From Nocardia vaccinii NBRC 15922 (GTDB lineage Bacteria; Actinomycetota; Actinomycetes; Mycobacteriales; Mycobacteriaceae): a DNA stretch of 64,000 nt. A program made the position numbers and the translations under genes. Every line of letters starts with the position of its first letter. The stretch's first letter is position 1. Below, one piece after another: positions 59,867-64,000 of the stretch. Under the pieces are notes generated by a model. It did no database searches. It saw nothing but the letters and a program-made list of their open reading frames with translations, and was not told where the DNA came from. Location: the NCBI RefSeq assembly GCF_001613305.1, contig NZ_BDCC01000017.1, forward strand, positions 62,001 through 126,000, given 5' to 3'.

Positions 59867-59920
59867 TCGCCAACTGCTGTGCGCCACACTGAAACCCAGG
59901 CGATTCGAAAGGTCCCCACG

Positions 59921-61072
59921 ATGACCGAGACTCCGCACCCCGCGCCCGGCACATCCGGGGACAGCGCCCGAGAGCAGTCCACACCACAGTCCGGATATCC
60001 CCAGGACGCCGGAGCGCGCTCCGGAAGATCCGCACGCCCCGGAACCCCCGCGGCCACGCCTCCGGTGACCGGCGGCCCCCCGCCCCCGCCCCCGGTCTTC
60101 GGTGCGACATCCGCGCCCACCCAGCAGCCCGCACCTCCTCCGGTACAGGGTTACGGCCAGTCTCAGCCCGGACACGGCCAGCCGACGACGGCGTCTCAAC
60201 CCGGCTACTCCCCGGGCTACGACCCGAACGCCGGCCAGGGCTACGCCCCCGGCACAACACCCCATTCCGGCTGGTCGCCGACAACCGGCGCGGTACCTCC
60301 CGGAGCACCGCAGGACGCGACGCCGGGCCAGCCGCCCTACGGATTCCCCGCGCCCCCGCCCCTCGGCCTGAGTATCGGCCGCGCACTCGGATACGGCTGG
60401 GAACGCTTGCGCGCCAATCCGATTTCCTGGATCGCGATCACCCTCGTCGGCTTCGTCGCCTATCTGGCCGCGACCGTGGTGGTCCGGGTCGCGAACATCA
60501 ATTCGGTGATCCCGCTGTTGCTGCTGTTCCTGATCGTGGCCGTCGTGGTCTGGCTGCTGCAGGCGGCCATGATCCGGGGCGCGCTCTACGAAACCGACGG
60601 CACCCCACCGGATTTCCAAGCGTTCTTCGGATTCGTCAACGCCGGTAACGTCCTGCTCTCGGCGCTGGCGGTATTCGCGAGCAGCCTGCTGGCGATGATC
60701 GTGGTGTCCGCGGTGTTCGCCATCGTGTCCGAGACGCTCGCGACCATCCTGGGTGTGCTCGCGGCAATCGTGGTCGGATTCCTGTGCATGTTCGCACTGC
60801 ACTTCGTGATCGACCGCGACCAGAATCCGATCGCCGCGATCCGATCCAGTGTGCGGCTGGTGCTCTCGGACATCGGCAAGACGCTGCTGCTGGCGTTCGC
60901 GGTGCTGTTCCTGACCGTGGCCGCTCTGATGGTCTGCGTGATCGGCATGGTCATCGCCGGTACGGTCGGCATGGTCATCGGCGCGCTGAGCCTGCTGCTG
61001 GTCGGCCCGATCTCGGTGATGGCGCTGACCTACTCCTATCGCGCGCTGACCGACGGCCTGACCCTGGGCTGA
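59921..61072 (+). CDS. Proline/glycine-rich multi-pass membrane protein
   Basis: A 383-residue protein. Residues 1-~145 are a cytoplasmic Pro/Gly/Tyr/Gln-rich region (GGPPPPPPVFGAT, GYGQSQPGHGQP and similar), followed by about six membrane helices (from PISWIAITLVGFVAYLAATVVV to LLVGPISVMALTYSYRAL). Similar to the proline- and glycine-rich transmembrane protein found near rarA/alaS in M. tuberculosis. ATG with AAAGG 8 nt upstream. Function unknown; the fold resembles DUF4013/YIP1-type membrane proteins. Confidence 0.75.
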   Translation: MTETPHPAPGTSGDSAREQSTPQSGYPQDAGARSGRSARPGTPAATPPVTGGPPPPPPVFGATSAPTQQPAPPPVQGYGQSQPGHGQPTTASQPGYSPGYDPNAGQGYAPGTTPHSGWSPTTGAVPPGAPQDATPGQPPYGFPAPPPLGLSIGRALGYGWERLRANPISWIAITLVGFVAYLAATVVVRVANINSVIPLLLLFLIVAVVVWLLQAAMIRGALYETDGTPPDFQAFFGFVNAGNVLLSALAVFASSLLAMIVVSAVFAIVSETLATILGVLAAIVVGFLCMFALHFVIDRDQNPIAAIRSSVRLVLSDIGKTLLLAFAVLFLTVAALMVCVIGMVIAGTVGMVIGALSLLLVGPISVMALTYSYRALTDGLTLG

Positions 61073-61091
61073 TCTGCCCACGGACACAGCG

Positions 61092-62048
61092 TTATTCGCC
61101 CGAGGCCCAGTAACGCCTGAACCGATCCAGCGGTCCGCGCTCGCTGCCGTGCCGGGGGCGCAACTGCAGCACGAGCCATCCGGCGACCACGATCCCGATC
61201 ATGTTCACCCCGAGCTGGCCGATCGACGAGAACGCCTTGTCCCACGCGCCCACGGTCGCGGCCACCACCGCGAATCCGGCCGCCGGGATCGTCGTCACCG
61301 AGATGAAAACACCAACCAGCGCAGCCGATTTCGAGGTCACCAGCGACAACATCCCGGCCGCGCCCGCCAGTAGCGCGACCACCAGTGAGAACGGCCCCAC
61401 CTGATAGATGAACTCCACGTTGTGAATTCGGTCGACGCTGTCCAGGGTCAGCCAGCCGAACTGCTCCCACACCAGCGTGGCCGCCCAGGTGATCACCATG
61501 GCAACGGAGAATCCGGCGATCAGGGCCAGCGCCGAGCGGCGCGCCAACGCGAAATCCTTGCGCACCAACGACACCGCGAGCGCGGCCAGCGGCCCGAATT
61601 CGGGCCCCACCACCATCGCGCCGACGATCGTCACCGGCGAATCGGTGGCGATGCCGACCGCGGCCAGCAGGCATGCGATGGTGATGAACGCCAGGAACGC
61701 CGGACTCAGCGCCGACTCGCTCCTGGTCTCGGCCAGCAGCGCCTCCCAGACGACCGCAACCGACGGATCACCCGGCGCCTCGGCGACCGCCCGATCCGCC
61801 GAATCCGATCGCGCCGTATCGATCGGCCCGAGCACGATCCCGCCCTCGCGGCCGATGCCCAGCGCCTCGAGGGCCTCGACCACGTCGTCGACCGACTCAC
61901 GCGCGACATCGGCCTCGAGCACATCCCCGGGCGGCTCGACCGCGGCACCGCGCTGCACCGTGATCAGCGTCGCGCCCGGCTCGGCGCGCAGCGCGGCGAG
62001 CGCACTCTCGGTCTTCCCCGACGGGCAGATCACCCGGACGTGCAGCAC
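61092..62048 (-). CDS. DUF389 membrane protein
   Basis: A 318-residue protein: N-terminal soluble ACT-like part (VRVICPSGKTESALAALRAEPGATLI ... DDVVEALEALGIGREGGI), then the DUF389 membrane domain with about six helices, containing TDSPVTIVGAMVVGPEFGPLAALAVSLV and VGVFISVTTIPAAGFAVVAA. The GTG at 62048, with AGGAG just upstream, is chosen over the frame start at 62126. Function of the family is unknown. Convergent with the Pro/Gly-rich gene, 19 bp apart. Confidence 0.82.
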   Translation of the reverse strand: MLHVRVICPSGKTESALAALRAEPGATLITVQRGAAVEPPGDVLEADVARESVDDVVEALEALGIGREGGIVLGPIDTARSDSADRAVAEAPGDPSVAVVWEALLAETRSESALSPAFLAFITIACLLAAVGIATDSPVTIVGAMVVGPEFGPLAALAVSLVRKDFALARRSALALIAGFSVAMVITWAATLVWEQFGWLTLDSVDRIHNVEFIYQVGPFSLVVALLAGAAGMLSLVTSKSAALVGVFISVTTIPAAGFAVVAATVGAWDKAFSSIGQLGVNMIGIVVAGWLVLQLRPRHGSERGPLDRFRRYWASGE

Positions 62049-62148
62049 GTTCTCCTGCCTCCGCTTCGTCTCGCACCGGCAGGGCCCCGAGATGCGTTGC
62101 CGGACAACCGAACCCGGACCGATCACGCCGATCCGGGCCCACCGTGAG

Positions 62149-63957
62149 TTACTTCTTCCCGGCGGCCTTCTCGTCCCGGCCGACGGGGTTGCCGTTCTCG
62201 TCGAGGACGACGTCCAACCCCGCCTCCTTGCGCTGCTGCCGGGTGATCGGCGTGGGCGCTTCGGTCAGCGGGTCCACCCCACCGCCGGACTTCGGGAACG
62301 CGATGACCTCGCGGATCGAATCCACCCCGGCCAGCAGTGCGGTGATGCGGTCCCAGCCGAAGGCGATGCCGCCGTGCGGCGGAGCCCCGTAGGAGAAGGC
62401 GTCCAGCAGAAAGCCGAACTTCTCCTGTGCCTCCTCGTGGCTGATGCCCATCACCTCGAACACTCGCTCCTGCACGTCACGGCGGTGGATGCGGATGGAA
62501 CCGCCGCCGATCTCGTTGCCGTTGCAGACGATGTCGTAGGCGTAGGCCAGGGCCGCACCCGGATCGGTGTCGAAGGTGTCCAGGGATTCGGGCTTGGGTG
62601 AGGTGAACGCGTGATGTACCGCCGTCCACGCCGAATATCCCAGGGCCACATCGCCACTCGCGGCGGCATCGGCGGCCGGTTCGAACAGCGGCGCGTCCAC
62701 GATCCAGACGAACGCCCAAGCATTCTCGTCGATCAGATCGCACTTGCGCGCGATCTCGGCACGGGCGGCGCCCAGCAGCGCCCGCTGCGCCTTGGTCTCC
62801 CCGGCGGCGAAGAACACGCAGTCCCCCGGTTCCGCGCCGACGTGTTTGGCCAGGCCCTCGCGCTCGGAATCGCTGAGGTTCTTGGCCACCGGCCCGCCCA
62901 GCGTGCCGTCCTCGTTGACCAGGATGTACGCCAGGCCCTTCGCGCCACGCTGCTTGGCCCACTCCTGCCAGGCGTCCAGCTGACGCCGCGGCTGACTCGC
63001 ACCGCCGGGCATCACGACCGCGCCGACGTACGGCGCCTGGAACACCCGGAACGGCGTCTGCGCGAAGTATTCGGCGCATTCGGTGATTTCGACGCCGAAC
63101 CGCAGATCCGGCTTGTCGGTACCGAATCGGCGCATCGCCTCGGCGTAGGTCATGTGCTGGATCGGTGTGGGGATCTCATGGCCCACGAGTTTCCACAGCG
63201 CGCTGAGCACATCCTCGGCCAGCAGGATGACATCCTCCTGGCTCACGAAGCTCATCTCGATATCGAGCTGGGTGAATTCGGGCTGCCGGTCGGCGCGGAA
63301 GTCCTCGTCGCGATAGCAGCGCGCGATCTGGTAGTACCGCTCGATACCCGATACCATCAGCAACTGCTTGAACAGTTGCGGGCTCTGCGGCAGCGCGTAG
63401 AACTTACCGGGCTGCAGCCGCGCCGGGACCAGGAAGTCGCGTGCGCCCTCGGGCGTGGAACGGGTCATGGTCGGGGTTTCGACCTCGACGAACGCATGTT
63501 CGGCCAGGACCGCGCGAGCAGCGGCGTTGACCTGGGACCGCAGCCGGATGGCGTGCGCCGGGCCCTCCCGGCGCAGGTCCAGGTAGCGGTACTTCAGCCG
63601 TGCCTCTTCGCCGGGTTGCTCGTCGAGCTGGAACGGCAGCGGCGCGGCCTCGTTGAGAACGACGAGTTCGCCGACGTTCACCTCGACCGAACCGGTCGGC
63701 AGATTCGGATTCTCACTGCCCTCGGGTCGCGGCTCGACTACGCCGGTCACCTGGACGCAGTACTCCGCACGCAACCGGTGCGCCTGTTCGGCGGGAACAC
63801 CCTCACGGAACACCACCTGCGACACACCCGACGCATCGCGCAGATCGATGAAGATCACGCCACCGTGGTCTCGACGGCGAGCCACCCAACCGGTGAGGGT
63901 CACGGTCAGACCGGCGTGTTCGCTTCGCAGCGAACCTGCCAAGTGGGTGCGCAGCAC
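62149..63957 (-). CDS. aspS: Aspartyl-tRNA synthetase (probably non-discriminating)
   Basis: Charges tRNA-Asp; actinobacterial bacterial-type AspS usually also charges tRNA-Asn for the GatCAB route. 602 aa. N-terminal OB domain [31 protein letters not shown]; class II motifs [42 protein letters not shown] and [10 protein letters not shown]; large bacterial GAD insertion. GTG at 63957 with AAAGGA 6 nt upstream is preferred to the GTG at 63984. Ends with a Lys-rich tail DEKAAGKK. Confidence 0.95.
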   Translation of the reverse strand: MLRTHLAGSLRSEHAGLTVTLTGWVARRRDHGGVIFIDLRDASGVSQVVFREGVPAEQAHRLRAEYCVQVTGVVEPRPEGSENPNLPTGSVEVNVGELVVLNEAAPLPFQLDEQPGEEARLKYRYLDLRREGPAHAIRLRSQVNAAARAVLAEHAFVEVETPTMTRSTPEGARDFLVPARLQPGKFYALPQSPQLFKQLLMVSGIERYYQIARCYRDEDFRADRQPEFTQLDIEMSFVSQEDVILLAEDVLSALWKLVGHEIPTPIQHMTYAEAMRRFGTDKPDLRFGVEITECAEYFAQTPFRVFQAPYVGAVVMPGGASQPRRQLDAWQEWAKQRGAKGLAYILVNEDGTLGGPVAKNLSDSEREGLAKHVGAEPGDCVFFAAGETKAQRALLGAARAEIARKCDLIDENAWAFVWIVDAPLFEPAADAAASGDVALGYSAWTAVHHAFTSPKPESLDTFDTDPGAALAYAYDIVCNGNEIGGGSIRIHRRDVQERVFEVMGISHEEAQEKFGFLLDAFSYGAPPHGGIAFGWDRITALLAGVDSIREVIAFPKSGGGVDPLTEAPTPITRQQRKEAGLDVVLDENGNPVGRDEKAAGKK

Positions 63958-64000
63958 GGTATTCCTTTCGACGGGTCGGTGCACCGGCTCGGTGAGCTGA

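Overview
The window is high-GC actinobacterial DNA, most likely from Nocardia or a close relative in the Mycobacteriales/Corynebacteriales. Evidence: a mycobacterial-type integration host factor (mihF) beside gmk-rpoZ-coaBC-metK; a PriA that lacks the helicase motifs; a pyr operon with a PyrR leader; the nusB-efp-pepQ / aro / mltG-ruvX-alaS-rarA block; many GTG starts; and many TANNNT -10 boxes placed 6-8 nt before a start codon (leaderless promoters). I recognised no tRNA, rRNA, CRISPR array, insertion sequence or phage gene.

Layout. (1) 0-5 kb: the end of a redox operon with a small ferredoxin, then def-fmt-rsmB (N-formyl-Met handling and rRNA methylation) and a secreted lipase. (2) 5-9.6 kb: regulators and small enzymes, namely PadR, a carotenoid oxygenase diverging from a TetR, and a second TetR diverging from an NmrA-like oxidoreductase. 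(3) 9.9-26.4 kb: a long minus-strand housekeeping block. priA, metK, coaBC, rpoZ, gmk and mihF are followed upstream by the UMP operon, whose transcription order is pyrR, pyrB, pyrC, a PH-like membrane protein, carA, carB, a small unknown, pyrF. It ends in a strong hairpin terminator and starts with a PyrR-binding loop in its leader.

(4) 26.8-41.8 kb: an accessory segment of mostly single-gene units. It holds TetR- and AraC-controlled hydrolases and oxidoreductases, an SRPBCC protein, an alkB-type dioxygenase behind a LexA box, an HD-domain phosphohydrolase, a membrane protein with a long repetitive linker and a C-terminal helix-turn-helix, a DUF4334 protein, a serpin, an SLC13-type permease and a small secreted protein. 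(5) 41.9-56.6 kb: conserved translation/shikimate block nusB-efp-pepQ, then aroC-aroK-aroB with an A24 peptidase on the opposite strand, a 4-TM protein, and aroE-mltG-ruvX-alaS-rarA. Compared with the order I know from M. tuberculosis, the segment from the A24 peptidase to the 4-TM gene looks inverted and lacks the type II dehydroquinase gene. (6) 56.8-64 kb: TetR/TauD divergent pair, an APH-like phosphotransferase, a Pro/Gly-rich membrane protein, a DUF389 membrane protein and aspS.

Regulation is the richest theme. At least five divergent TetR/target pairs carry two copies of a pair-specific palindrome in the shared promoter, one pair has a triple 18-bp repeat exactly on its -35/-10 region, alkB has an SOS box on its -35, and the pyr leader has a consensus PyrR RNA loop. 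Unusual proteins are the membrane-HTH fusion, a shikimate kinase with a ~260-residue Arg/Ser/Pro tail, and RsmB and MltG with ~225-residue disordered N-terminal extensions.
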